Of a stretch of 21,209 bases of DNA, positions 1 through 9,310 are shown in pieces. Position 1 is the stretch's first letter; each line of letters opens with the position of its first letter. The position numbers and the translations under genes were made by a program. This DNA is from Mikrocytos mackini (Eukaryota; Endomyxa; Ascetosporea; Mikrocytida; Mikrocytiidae), in the NCBI GenBank assembly GCA_030180075.1, contig JASNJN010000396.1:1-21209 (forward strand). The letters are read 5' to 3'. The notes below the pieces were generated by a model. It did not search any database and had not been told where the DNA came from. It was given only the letters and a program-made list of their open reading frames with translations.

Positions 1-104
1 TCCGATTCTGGCGGTGTGGGGATTCTCTCCACTACCAGAGCCACATATTTGATCGACCAAGGACCGCTTGCCACCAACGGGAGTGGATCGTTGGAGGGGA
101 ACAT
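1..104 (-). CDS. ORF4 of left-edge unit, 5' part only (unknown protein)
   Basis: This frame opens with an ATG at 104-102 whose first base is the last base of the ORF3 stop, giving TGATG, and it stays open to the window edge. About 34 residues are visible. They include SGPWSIKYVALVVERIP, which resembles SGPWSIPYTVWVIVRLP near the end of ORF3, so a short module appears to be duplicated across the stop. The frame is -1 relative to ORF3. A stop/start overlap of this kind is known for termination-reinitiation in some non-LTR retrotransposons and fungal dsRNA viruses; its use here is inference. The protein family is not recognised and the C-terminus lies outside the window. Confidence 0.45.
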   Translation of the reverse strand, partial: MFPSNDPLPLVASGPWSIKYVALVVERIPTPPES

Positions 105-796
105 CAACTAAGGGACACGAATGTCCTGTACGAGTTTGAGTTGTTTCCTACCTGGATTTTCCCACTCAGGGATGGAGGGAGCCTCACTATCACCCATACC
201 GTGTATGGAATTGACCAAGGGCCGGAGGTTTCTCCGACAGATGGGTAGTTTCCGGGGCGATTTGCTTCCGGTTGCTGCCCGTTTCTCACTCGAATGCCCG
301 AGCCCTGTCCACCTTCTTTTGAAGGCTTTTTAAGGGACAGTGTGGAATCAATTGCTTTTATTTGGGCAGTGGTTCCACACTGTTCTGCACGAACGACGTT
401 TGCCGTTTGCTTGACAGGGGTAGTACTTGTTTCAGGTTTGGCCTTGATGGCCATAACCTTACTCCGTTCCTTCACGGGCGCCTTTACAGGCTTCCAAAGG
501 GGAAGTTGGTCCTTCTTCTCCACCTTCCAAGACTTTGGGATTTCCCAATTCTTGCGGTGGAGATTAAGTTTACCAACTCCCTCAAAAATGTCATCCCTAT
601 CCCACTCGACCGTCCGTCTCGAAGAGACTTTGGTCCACACCCCTATTTTATCAGGGTGGTGTGGGATATGTTGACGTGTAGTGTTTACTGCACGCGGGAT
701 AACACTTTCGCTCCGCGCTCGCCGGATACTAGGATACACGTCCTTTCTCCGTGAACCACTCGCGGCCCGCTCCGAGAGGGGCGGGTGGAGTGTCGT
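104..796 (-). CDS. ORF3 of left-edge unit (unknown, basic)
   Basis: This frame is open from just after a TGA at 799-797 to a TGA at 106-104, about 230 codons. It has no ATG near its start; the only early candidates are GTG codons and an internal Met well inside. It would therefore have to be reached by a frameshift from ORF2, which it overlaps by about 110 bases in the -1 frame, or by splicing, or it is one gene broken by indels. The product is rich in Lys, Arg and Pro (for example WKPVKAPVKERSKVMAIKAK) with no catalytic motif I recognise. Near its end it carries a GPWSI module (209-223) repeated in ORF4. The region is visibly richer in G and C than flanking DNA. A retroelement or virus-like structural protein is possible but unproven. 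Confidence 0.45.
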   Translation of the reverse strand, partial: TTLHPPLSERAASGSRRKDVYPSIRRARSESVIPRAVNTTRQHIPHHPDKIGVWTKVSSRRTVEWDRDDIFEGVGKLNLHRKNWEIPKSWKVEKKDQLPLWKPVKAPVKERSKVMAIKAKPETSTTPVKQTANVVRAEQCGTTAQIKAIDSTLSLKKPSKEGGQGSGIRVRNGQQPEANRPGNYPSVGETSGPWSIPYTVWVIVRLPPSLSGKIQVGNNSNSYRTFVSLS

Positions 797-1212
797 TCAT
801 AAACGGGAATCGTCTCACTTCTGGTGTTGGGGACAACACCATTAGCTGGGACTTGTGCCATAAACATGGACTTGAAACACGAAAACATTAGATCAAAACA
901 TTTTTCAACACAATAAAAATAGTTATCAGACTTTTTGTTATTATATTTATTTATGTCTTCTTGTCGATCATTCTTTCGACTTCCTTCGGCCCCGGTCTCT
1001 CCAGATTGGGCCGGCCTCTTTCTTCGGGAACGTTTCCGCTTTTTATCGCGTACTTGCTCAACCGGGTTGTCTTTCCCAAGACTATTAAGTAGTTGCACAG
1101 CTTGTGCAATACCTGCTGCTATGCCAGGGTTTCCCCGGTAGCAGACTTTTTCTTTGTTCCAGAAGGTTGTGGGGATGTTCCTCCTTTCTCCTTCTTCACA
1201 AAGACTACAGAA
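685..1212 (-). CDS. ORF2 of left-edge unit (unknown, Lys/Arg-rich)
   Basis: The frame opens after a TGA at 1215-1213, overlaps the last 94 bases of ORF1 in the -1 frame, and ends at a TAA at 687-685. It lacks an ATG before residues equivalent to about position 890, so translation would need a -1 shift inside the ORF1 tail (an A-rich GAAAAAG stretch lies there) or the frame was broken by an indel. Visible features are a strongly basic stretch (RDKKRKRSRRKRP), an acidic and Asn-rich linker, then a Cys/Met/Phe-rich segment with CVEKCFDLMFSCF. No family recognised. Confidence 0.45.
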   Translation of the reverse strand, partial: FCSLCEEGERRNIPTTFWNKEKVCYRGNPGIAAGIAQAVQLLNSLGKDNPVEQVRDKKRKRSRRKRPAQSGETGAEGSRKNDRQEDINKYNNKKSDNYFYCVEKCFDLMFSCFKSMFMAQVPANGVVPNTRSETIPVYERHSTRPSRSGPRVVHGERTCILVSGERGAKVLSRVQ

Positions 1213-2837
1213 TCATTCCTAAACACCTTTTGCTTTGATTTATTTTCGGGTTTTGGTTTTTTGATGCTCGGCTTGTTTTCTTTCTTGGGTTTCTGCCTTG
1301 CAATTTGTGGTTTCCTGTTGATCTTCGGTTTGTCTTCTGAGATTATTTCTCTCAGTGACATACCCGCTCGATCAACAGTGACCCACTCTTTTTTCATGAA
1401 ATCATAGCGTAACGTGGGGTCAACCCTGTCTTTCCTCAGGATTATTGCTTCCTTGAGGTCAAGGCCAAGGTTGAACCACCAATGTTTGTGCATCTTGTAA
1501 CTTCCTGCTCTAAGACACGACGTTTTGTCGTGCATGAAGCAGTCAAACCATTTGCCGATAACTTCAATGTTGTCTAGTTCTTCAACTAGACACGCATGAA
1601 TTATCGCAATAAATAGGGGAGGGAAACCATCGGTTATCAATTCCTCCACCCATTCAGGTCTAGTCACACGGGAAGTGGGCCAATCCAATCTGAATAAAAC
1701 ATTACTGGCTTCGCTTGAGCTAATGCCATCAGTAAATTCAATTGCGAATTCAGCAGTTCTTGCAATAGCCTCGTTCAATCGGAACTTAGTTAATGCTTCG
1801 AACTTGCGGGGATTACATCTGAAGAAGTCGTATATTTTACGCATATCTTCAGACATCCCACGCCATCTACCAAACTTGTTACACTGTTTGCATTTTGGTA
1901 CAGCTTGGTATTGCTGTACTGGTGGCTTGTCCGTCTTTTCAACAACCTTCTGGTTAACAGACAGGTCGCTGAATCGGTAGACTTCGTCTTTTCTTTTTTC
2001 CGTAGCTTTTTGCTTCGTTACAAGACGTGCCAATACAATGACATCATACTTTTTCCCCATAGGGATTAGGGTAGACTTGTCATATCTAACCAAACCCTTC
2101 ACCATTAGGACTCTGTCTCTAATTGCTTGGAAATGATCAACAGCGCCATGTATTCTGGATATGACCTGTAGTAACTGGGCGTCTATACACCTGTCTGATG
2201 CTTCCGCATTTGTCATATGCCCTACTGGACCAGACAAGGTGATAGACTTATCTTTTTTATTTGTGCTAGTCCCATTGATATTGTCAATGGTATTCGCAGA
2301 TTTGCCAACAATATGTTTGTTGGACTTCTGGTGGCCCGCGGTACTTCCTCCGGCCAAAGTCATTTCTTTTTTGTTAATTTTATTTTTATTTCTGTTTTGC
2401 TTTATTTTGTTCCCTTGTCTGACTGGCTTGTTTGCTTTAAAATGTCCATTTAGTATCTCGTCTCTTTTCTTGTCTATCTCTTCGTATTCTTCTTCTGCCC
2501 TTCTAACTTCCTCTTGTTCTGTTGGAGTGAGAAATGGAGTGTCTTCCATGCTGGAACTGTACTCGTCCCATTCAATTCCACTATCCTCCAGTGTCACAGG
2601 GCTGTTCTCTTTGTTAGTTTCTTTTATGTCTTTTGAGTTAGCTTTGTTGCTGTCCCTCTTCTCGCCGCGGTCTTTGGCACTCTGGTTCACCGCTTTACTT
2701 TTTGTCGCCCCTCTACTTCCTGCGACCGGGGTCCGCCACGCTTCTGCAGGGGTGGTGGGTCCTTCCACACTCTCGCCCTGCCTGTTCGGACGTTGTTCGT
2801 TCTTGGCTCGCTCTGAGCATGGAGAATTTGACTTCAT
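1119..2837 (-). CDS. ORF1 of left-edge unit: large gag-like protein of unknown family
   Basis: The frame is open from 2897, but the first ATG is at 2837-2835, giving 572 residues that begin MKSNSPCSERAKNEQ; it ends at a TAG at 1121-1119. The N-terminal third is low-complexity and charged, rich in Lys, Asn, Glu and Ser, with an acidic patch (EEYEEIDKKRDEI). The middle and C-terminal part looks folded: ISRIHGAVDHFQAIRDRVL, then CKQCNKFGRW, then a Trp-rich stretch (RLDWPTSRVTRPEWVEELI, HKHWWFNLGLDL). The last 80 residues are Lys/Pro-rich. The CxxC alone is not a retroviral zinc knuckle, as no matching CxxxxHxxxxC follows. Layout (disordered basic ends, folded core, further frames downstream) is gag-like, but this is inference; no reverse transcriptase or other enzyme motif is visible in the window. 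Confidence 0.55.
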   Translation of the reverse strand: MKSNSPCSERAKNEQRPNRQGESVEGPTTPAEAWRTPVAGSRGATKSKAVNQSAKDRGEKRDSNKANSKDIKETNKENSPVTLEDSGIEWDEYSSSMEDTPFLTPTEQEEVRRAEEEYEEIDKKRDEILNGHFKANKPVRQGNKIKQNRNKNKINKKEMTLAGGSTAGHQKSNKHIVGKSANTIDNINGTSTNKKDKSITLSGPVGHMTNAEASDRCIDAQLLQVISRIHGAVDHFQAIRDRVLMVKGLVRYDKSTLIPMGKKYDVIVLARLVTKQKATEKRKDEVYRFSDLSVNQKVVEKTDKPPVQQYQAVPKCKQCNKFGRWRGMSEDMRKIYDFFRCNPRKFEALTKFRLNEAIARTAEFAIEFTDGISSSEASNVLFRLDWPTSRVTRPEWVEELITDGFPPLFIAIIHACLVEELDNIEVIGKWFDCFMHDKTSCLRAGSYKMHKHWWFNLGLDLKEAIILRKDRVDPTLRYDFMKKEWVTVDRAGMSLREIISEDKPKINRKPQIARQKPKKENKPSIKKPKPENKSKQKVFRNDSVVFVKKEKGGTSPQPSGTKKKSATGETLA

Positions 2838-2874
2838 CTTTGAATTTAAAACTTTAAAATTTAAATTTAAATTT

Positions 2875-2901
2875 CGTCTTGGCAAAAATCTTGCCAAGAC
2901 G
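2875..2901 (-). repeat. Perfect hairpin in the leader of ORF1
   Basis: CGTCTTGGCAA and TTGCCAAGACG form 11-bp perfect arms around a 5-base loop. The structure lies 38 bases upstream of the ORF1 ATG and is followed, toward the ATG, by an ATTTAA-repeat stretch. It marks the approximate point where GC-richer coding sequence gives way to AT-rich DNA, so it could be part of the 5' leader or terminus of this element. A role is not demonstrated. Confidence 0.6.
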
Positions 2902-3562
2902 GGAGAGGTTTTCTGAACTGATTATTTCGAATCTAAACCAAATACTGCCGATAAAATAAAATTATGTAAAATTCAATTCTTACCTTTTATACTAAGCTCT
3001 TTTAGCTATTCCATAATATTAAATATTATGTCAAGAAAAGTTAATGATTTTATACAATAATATATTTATTATGATGTAATTAAAAAAATTATATATGAGA
3101 TGTTCATTAAAAATAAGATAAAATAATCCGGCAACTTTAAATCAATATAAGAATTTATGTTTATACTAAAAACAATGAAATCCAATTAAATGTGTATAAA
3201 CTGTATATATCAAAAACAAGAGTGATCTTGATATGTGGAATTTAATAATTAATAAAATTATTCATATTAATTATATTTGTATGCACTGAATTCAATGAAA
3301 ATATTTAAATACACAATAAATATTTGTCGTCTGAAATATAAGATTGGGAATTCACTTAATTATCATTTTAAACTTCGTATATTGATTAAATTGTTTGGAT
3401 ATTCGAAATAATATCGAAACTTATTTCAGATCATCCTAGAGTTTCAATTCAACAAAATATTTAATATATAAATCAATATAAAAATGATTTATTTGGCGAA
3501 TTAAACAGTGATTATAAATGCTTATTTTATATGAAAACTCGATTTTATAAGTGCTAATAATG
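2902..3562. other. AT-rich intergenic stretch, no gene seen
   Basis: All frames are closed by frequent stops, and no RNA gene or clear repeat was recognised. Base composition is strongly A+T. Confidence 0.6.
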
Positions 3563-3768
3563 CTATTTTATAGCTGCTATTTTTGGTTGCCCTACTAATG
3601 TATCACCGAATAAAGATTCCCTCATGAGATTATAATTTCCAAAATTAAAAATTAAACTTGCTGCAAACATCTCAAATTACAGGATGTATGTTTTAATTAC
3701 ACCTTTAAGCTTAGACCACATACTTTCTATATTGTTAGTTGTGCAACCATTCTAATTTTCGATCAGTT
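3563..3768 (-). pseudogene. Merlin/IS1595-type transposase C-terminal relic (copy A)
   Basis: Minus-strand translation gives NGCTTNNIESMWSKLKGVI, then one stop, then FEMFAASLIFNFGNYNLMRE, ending at a TAG at 3565-3563. TTNNIESMWSKLK corresponds to the H/T-N-x-IE-x-x-W-x-x-x-K block around the last catalytic acidic residue of ISXO2/IS1595-like (Merlin) transposases. Upstream, in-frame stops multiply and the catalytic D motifs cannot be followed, so this is an old, dead copy. It differs from copies B and C, which suggests a separate subfamily. Strand and family are well supported; the exact 5' limit is not. Confidence 0.65.
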
Positions 3769-4296
3769 TTTATTAAATATTAACTTTTCATAACTAAATA
3801 TAATACCATAAGGATTCAAACCTTCCTGTAATTATTCATGGCCTTCAAATAAGTTCGTAATATTAATAGAGAATGGGATATAGTAATGATAATGGGCCAC
3901 GAATTCGGCCCGTTATCCTTTTATATAATACATATAAGTGGTTTCAAAGTAGAAGGAAATATATAATATATGGAAACAGGACGCATAAGAAAGCTGATGA
4001 TTGTTAATAATTGTGAATCGTTTTGTACAATTAAAATAACATAAGTAAATTAGTTCTACCAATAGTATTTACAAATCCATATCTACTTTGTACGGGTATT
4101 AGTATTGGATATCTTGTCTGGGTTATCTCATTTATTATTATAAATATAAAATATTCTCACTATACAATAGGCTAATATAATTTCGCTAACTAAATTACGA
4201 TGTTGAACGTTCGATTCCCATATTGCGAAAAAATATTTCAACGAAAAAATATTTTGGCATAGATTCAATTTTCGATTAATGAATTGCTCTTTAAAC
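3769..4296. other. AT-rich intergenic stretch, possible further relic of copy A
   Basis: The first 180 bases probably hold decayed upstream sequence of transposase copy A, but stops interrupt every frame. The rest shows no gene. A GTTCGATTCCC box at 4209-4219 resembles a tRNA B box but has no tRNA fold around it. Confidence 0.4.
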
Positions 4297-4843
4297 CTAA
4301 TCATCAAACATGGCTACGATGTCATCATTATCCAACCACCCCCAAAATTTGCTAATTGCAAACAATATCATTAGAAGGTCTTACTTCCTATCCCATATTT
4401 GAAATCCATACCTAAAGCAAAATTCCGACAGATATAATGATAGTGACTCTACACCGGCCCATTTTACATCGTATTTCTTGCGCATCTTCTTCATACAACG
4501 GAAAAGACCTTAAATCCAGTTGATGTGTATAGCGATTGGGCCAACCAGATTACGGCTATGATTCACACGATGGTGTATAAACCCAACTTAATTCAATTCA
4601 TGATATGAAGCCAGTGAATCAGTATAGGTAGTTGATGCTTTGGCGATCCATTGGTTTACGAGCTGGTTAAGGTCTGCATGAGAATGAGAAGAAAGAAATT
4701 GAAGAAAATATATTCTTGTGTCGATGTCGACAGCTCCGACAACCCAAACCGTGTTACCTTGCGCATGTCTGCCGACATAACCATGTCAACGGATAATTGG
4801 GGTTTAGTCAAAGTGCTTGACTAAACCGTTGCCCCACGTTTGG
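4297..4843 (-). pseudogene. Merlin/IS1595-type transposase pseudogene (copy B)
   Basis: One minus-strand frame reads through the DDE core with only isolated stops: GLVKHFD-stop-TPIIR-stop-HGYVGRHA, then NTVWVVGAVDI, TYTDSLASYHEL, VNHSRNLVGPIAIHIN, RCMKKMRKKYDVKWAG and YLSEFCFRYGFQIWDR. This lines up with copy C (QFDETPITRRHG, NTVWVIGVVNI, VHTDSHKSYDIL, VNHSRHLVS). The Glu next to the first catalytic Asp and the Glu of the final IEG-like block both read as TAA, so the enzyme is dead. The N-terminal zinc ribbon seen in copy C is not found upstream. A perfect 11-bp inverted repeat at 4801-4827 spans the first catalytic Asp. Confidence 0.8.
4801..4827. repeat. Perfect short inverted repeat inside transposase copy B
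   Basis: GGTTTAGTCAA and TTGACTAAACC are perfect 11-bp arms around AGTGC. It covers the codon of the first catalytic Asp and the adjacent TAA stop of pseudogene copy B. It may have arisen by template switching during decay. Confidence 0.7.
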
Positions 4844-6212
4844 AAGAATATAGATCATGGAATCTTCCTAATGTCGACCGGAATAACGTTTATAAATCAT
4901 AAATGCGCTCACCAAACTGGAAGATCTTACCAGATTCGCTAGAGTCCAGGTCAAGAGGGCCAACAGGATCCCATGGAAGATCTCAAACGGGAGAGTCGGG
5001 TGATCCGCGCTTATTTGGCCACCTTCGGTGGCCAAATAAGTGGTATTTTGTTGAAATAATTGTCTTTTTATAATAAGGTTTTTATAATTTACTACCATAG
5101 TAAAGTTGCGGTGACTTTGGGAATTTCGATCAAAGGCCGAGTTCGATTCCCAGACGAGTAATTTTCTTTGGTACAGAACTTTGTTAATATTTATATTGCA
5201 GGTTCGGGGTTGGATCTGGGGTGTATCATTACTTGGCATTAGGCTGTTTGGTAATTTATACATCCCCAGCCAATTATGTTTTAAAATATTTGCCATTTTA
5301 ATTCATAAAATCTGGGTAATAAAAGGGTCCCCACCCTTACATTTTTTTAGGTTTGTATACACAGGATCTGTCTTTTAGAGGACTTGTTATTTTAATTAAT
5401 AACATTTTTATACCTTTTGTTTGAGTCTATAAACAGCAGATTATAAACCTGGTTATTAATACAAATCTATATACTGATTTTAAAAACATTAGTTAAACTG
5501 ATACCTTTTTATTCGAAGATTATATTTTGAAATTTTAAATTTCTAAGGAAATTAACATCATCCCTGTACGAAATCGCCTTAATGCCAAAACATTCCCCGA
5601 TTCTTAAAGTTATGCGCCAAACCCAAACAGATAAGGAATACGCATGTTAAACAAAAACAGAGCACCATGGTATTAAATCAGTACAAGGAAAGCAGCGTGA
5701 AAACAATAGCTCCCATGTACGTGTTCAGAACCCTAAAAGGTCAACCTGACAAAATTTAAGCTCACAAAAACACGATGGACTAAATAACTCAATATAAAGA
5801 ACATAACGAATTAACACGCAAAGGAAACCGGAAAATAAGAAGAACGAAAAGAATCAATAGAGTTGAAAAACAGAGCGGAACGTAAGAACAAAAACGAATA
5901 CAAAGAGCAGACATTCAAACAAGCAGAGAGTTAAATAAAAGAATGTTAAGAAGAATAAACCATGGAAAACTTTCACATAACTATAGGTTGATCAGCACGA
6001 GAAGAAGGAATATACAAAGTTGGAAGAAATTAAACACCAAAGCGAAAATACAGTATTTTGTTTTAAAATAATTCTAGAAAATAAATCAAGAAAAAGAACA
6101 GATTGAATAAAATTTTTAAGCTAAGAAAACAAAATTATATTATACATAACAAAAGATAAATAAATTGAATATATTAATTTTAATAATTATTAACATATAA
6201 CCAATTATTTAT
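4844..6212. other. Gene-poor stretch between transposase relics
   Basis: Contains the hairpin at 5010-5040 and an open minus-strand frame of 142 codons at 4868-5296 with no recognisable domain, probably fortuitous. From about 5560 to 6120 the plus strand is conspicuously rich in A and G and poor in T, with no frame longer than a few dozen codons. No RNA gene was recognised. Confidence 0.5.
5010..5040. repeat. Perfect hairpin, 14-bp arms with TTC loop
   Basis: CTTATTTGGCCACC, loop TTC, then GGTGGCCAAATAAG. The arms match at every position and the loop is the shortest that can form. No T-run follows as in a bacterial terminator, and the context is decayed AT-rich DNA, so a transcription terminator is not implied. 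Confidence 0.75.
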
Positions 6213-7234
6213 TTACTGGAATTCAGGTAAAGAAAATAATTCTCTTAAGACAACAATTAAATTCATCATGGCTGTTGGTCTATGGAATCCGTTATAGCAA
6301 TAACGGAAAACCCATTCAGAACACATCAAATTTAAATGTTCAGCATCTGTCCATTGGTAATTATAGTGCCTTTTTAAGCGCTTCATATTACCAAAGATAC
6401 CTTCGATGTGGTTTGTGTGGGTTCCGTACTAACGAGATGTCTAGAATGGTTGACTTTATGATGATCGAACCCCAAACTAGACAAAATGTCATAAGATTTA
6501 TGACTGTCCGTGTGAACCGTTGTACCCAGTTCAACCCATCGAAAGATAAATGGTAAGATGTGTAAATGACCACGGGAAGGAAGAAACTCCAAGGATCCCT
6601 TTTTCTTTATTATATTGACGACTCCAATTACCCAGACGGTATTACTCGGGCTTGTCCTTCCTTGGTTCCCATGCCGCCGGGTTATGGGAGTCTCGTCGAA
6701 TTGCATCATGATTCCTTCTCCCACAACTCTGGTATTTCTCTTCGATAACCAGAAGAATAACGACTCTCGGAAAAGAGGATATATGTTTCTTACTGATGCA
6801 TCTCCGAGACCAAGACTTTGTTCTACATTAGATTGGACACGCATAGATGCGAAGAAGTTTAGAAGGTAGGGCATCTTACTTGGTTCTACGTGTGATTCCT
6901 CAAATAGGGAGTTCTTAAGAAGTGAATATTTTGCACGGGCGCATCGTCTTTTGTTGCAACGAAAAAACGGCGAGTGGTTGTTCATGTAGTAAATCTTAAT
7001 GAGAACTGTAGAACAACAAGGGCAAGTCTTTGATTTAAGAATTAATCTTATTTCCCTTAAAAATTCTATGAAATCCTTGTATGGAAGGGCGACCAAGAAG
7101 TGTATGTCGCTATAATTTATTTTGTAAGTGCTGTTGGATGTTATTTCCCATTTCTCTAATACACGACTGTAGTGTGTATTGTGGCTATTGAACACTTCGA
7201 AAAGGTTTTCAAGTCTAGTTGAAGGTCGGTTCAT
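6213..7234 (-). pseudogene. Merlin/IS1595-type (ISXO2 family) transposase with one frameshift (copy C)
   Basis: Starts at an ATG at 7234-7232. Residues 71-98 form a zinc ribbon (CPCC, then C93 and C98). The DDE domain follows: QFDETPITRRHG with Asp180, NTVWVIGVVNI, and VHTDSHKSYDIL with Asp243, then VNHSRHLVS near 261-269. Here the frame breaks (about 6410-6433) and 283 codons end at 6383. A neighbouring frame continues the family C-terminus exactly: THTNHIEGIFGNMKRLKRHY, then WTDAEHLNLMCSEWVFRY and FHRPTAMMNL, ending at a TAA at 6215-6213. With one indel it is the youngest of the three copies. The family uses a DDE cut-and-paste mechanism in Merlin elements. Terminal inverted repeats were not found by eye. 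Sequencing error at the indel is a possible alternative to true loss. Confidence 0.88.
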
Positions 7235-8629
7235 ATTTAAAAATTAAAATTTTGTAAATATTTAAACGGATGGTATTGTACTGAAAACATTATATATTAT
7301 GATTCTAAATATGTATATTATTTTAAAAAACTAATTTTATAAGATTTGTATTATGTGATCGTATATTTTACCTTATTTTTACTCCATTATTAGAATTATT
7401 TTTATGTTTAATAGATCATTTCATATTTATTAGACGATGGTAAATATTTGCAACCTATTTACAGTCAACACCGCTTATAACGAATGTTCGTTAAAAATTA
7501 AATTTCCCAATTTTTGCATTTATTTACCAATCTTTCTGTAGAAAAACTCTTGTAATGGATTATTATAGACATTTATATAAAATATTTGGTCCATAAACAA
7601 AATTGTGGTCCGAACTGTGCTATTCTTTAGATTTGGTTATAACGTATAATCGTTTATAACGTACCCCTTTTCTTCTAAAATAACGCGTATTTCAAACAAG
7701 AATTTTTTAAAAAATGGGTTTCGAGGCCACTAATGTATACAGAAGTAATATATATAATTAATAGAATGTTCAAAATAATATATTAACAAACATTTTGGAA
7801 CAGTTCGTCATTTAACAATTTTGAAAGTGGCATAAACAAACTTTAAATTTTATAAAGTTATAAACCCATTCTCTTAAGATATAAAACTAATCATATAATC
7901 ACACTAGAGTTATTATAGACGAGAATTAATTGGAGCCCCGGGTAATAAAAAAACAATCATTGGAATCAATTTTCATTTTCGGAATAGTGTGTTCGCGGGA
8001 CTGGATCGCGGTATTTTCTCAAAATTAGGAGCTCATTATTTTGAACACCAATACTTTATTTTCATAAATTCGAACTTTATTTTATTTGACATCGATTAAA
8101 TAACAGGAAAAGGGTATTGGGAATTGTTTAAGAATGGAAATTTCATAACCAAAAAAATTGTTTGCTCCCGGGAAATCGAACACTAGTTCGGAAATACTGC
8201 AAATTGTTTTTTTTTCATTTTTCGTACATATGAATGTCTGTCAAAAAATCTCAACATATCATCTATTACAATTGATTATAATTAAATTATATTAGTTAGG
8301 CTCTTGAAATTTGTAAACTCCCCTTAAAGCGGAAATCCTTGAAATACGATTTACAACAGTTTTAATACATTGATACGTGTGTTTATTGAGAGTACGAGTG
8401 CCCTCAGCCACAAAATCATTTACTATCAATAATTTACCATTTTTATTTATTTTTAAAATAAAAGAAGCTAGAATGTTTATTTTTTATTCAGAATAAATTA
8501 TTTTAACCTAAATATTGTGCTTATCATTCTATCCATCGACATTAACACTATTTTGGAATTTCAATAAATTTGTGTTTCATCATATATTATCCTATTTATA
8601 ATACATGTTTTAAAATTTTCCCTGGGTAT
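7235..8629. other. AT-rich intergenic stretch, no gene seen
   Basis: No frame of note, no RNA gene, and no clear repeat. Two CCCGGG sites (about 7937 and 8168) are the only GC-rich spots. The transposase promoter and left terminus of copy C should lie at its beginning but could not be delimited. Confidence 0.55.
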
Positions 8630-9301
8630 CGCTGCAGAGTGCAACATGAGCTCAGGATGGAGGCGAAGAGCCCAAGGTTGCAACAACTAGCTCATCAAGG
8701 GCTCCACATTCCTCCCGGCCTTCAAAACTCCCTTAACCCAACCTCTGCCTGGTCCCCTATTAGGAAGATAATAAAGCCAGATGGGGAACCATGTTGGTCT
8801 GTCCTGTCATTAACGCTTTAACATGGGGCCGCAAGGCCCACAATAAAAAGACGGGCCCGGAATCAATTCATGTTTTCCTGGCCACAGGCCCGGTAAACCG
8901 CCCAAAGGGAAGGTGAACCATGAATACCAGTTCTCAACGAGAAGATGGTAGAGCTTTGCGACAACCCCTTGGGTTCATCGCATAGACCTAAAGGTCTCCG
9001 TTTTATTTTACCCTTGGTGAATAAACGGAGTGGTATAACTAGATACCACAGCGACCTGGTAAATAATACCCCAGTCACCTGACCATTCCTTACGCGCCAA
9101 AAACCCCAAGGGGAAGAATAGGCAAAAGTAAGGGGGTTTGATAGGCTGATCTATTAACCCTTTAAGGGTTATCACATGGCCTTAAACGGCTCTGGGGGAA
9201 CCAGGAGTAGGCAAGGGAGATCCAAAGCAAACCGCCAGGTTGAAATAGAATCCATTGGTTTCACAGGGAAGGGCTGAAGTGGCCAAGTGATAGTGCCTTA
9301 A
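8630..9301. other. GC-richer island of unknown origin, ending at the palindrome
   Basis: Base composition changes abruptly from AT-rich to roughly even at about 8630 and the island stops at the TTAA of the palindromic element. The longest open frames are short (8570-8821 plus, 8863-9078 minus) and match no family I know; longer readings hit stops in all six frames. It is likely a fragment of another mobile element, perhaps LTR or leader sequence, truncated or interrupted by the piggyBac-type insertion. On the far side of the palindrome (after 13653) the sequence is AT-rich, so continuity was not seen. Confidence 0.4.
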
Positions 9302-9305
9302 TTAA
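9302..9305. repeat. TTAA target-site duplication, left
   Basis: TTAA directly followed by CCCTTTG. The matching TTAA is at 13650-13653 preceded by CAAAGGG. Duplicated TTAA targets are specific to piggyBac-type integration. Confidence 0.8.
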
Positions 9306-9310
9306 CCCTT

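Noticed and set aside
1129-1135. GGGAAAC slippery heptamer on the minus strand at the end of ORF1
   Set aside because: It is out of phase for a -1 shift from ORF1 to ORF2; in the ORF2 frame a shift would lead to an early stop.
2161-2916. 251-codon plus-strand frame opposite ORF1
   Set aside because: Hydrophobic, Leu/Phe/Ser-rich reading typical of the antisense of a Lys/Glu-rich protein; the minus frame is far longer.
4209-4219. GTTCGATTCCC resembling a tRNA B box, with a second copy at 5141-5151
   Set aside because: No T-arm stem can be formed from the flanking bases and no A box or acceptor stem was found, so neither is called as a tRNA.
4297-4843. TAA codons at Glu positions in copy B as evidence of an altered genetic code
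   Set aside because: Host genes here end normally at TAA, and TGA and TAG also interrupt the frame; simple decay explains it.
4868-5296. 142-codon minus-strand frame
   Set aside because: No recognisable domain, it spans a hairpin and decayed sequence, and the nearby transposase relic is in another frame.
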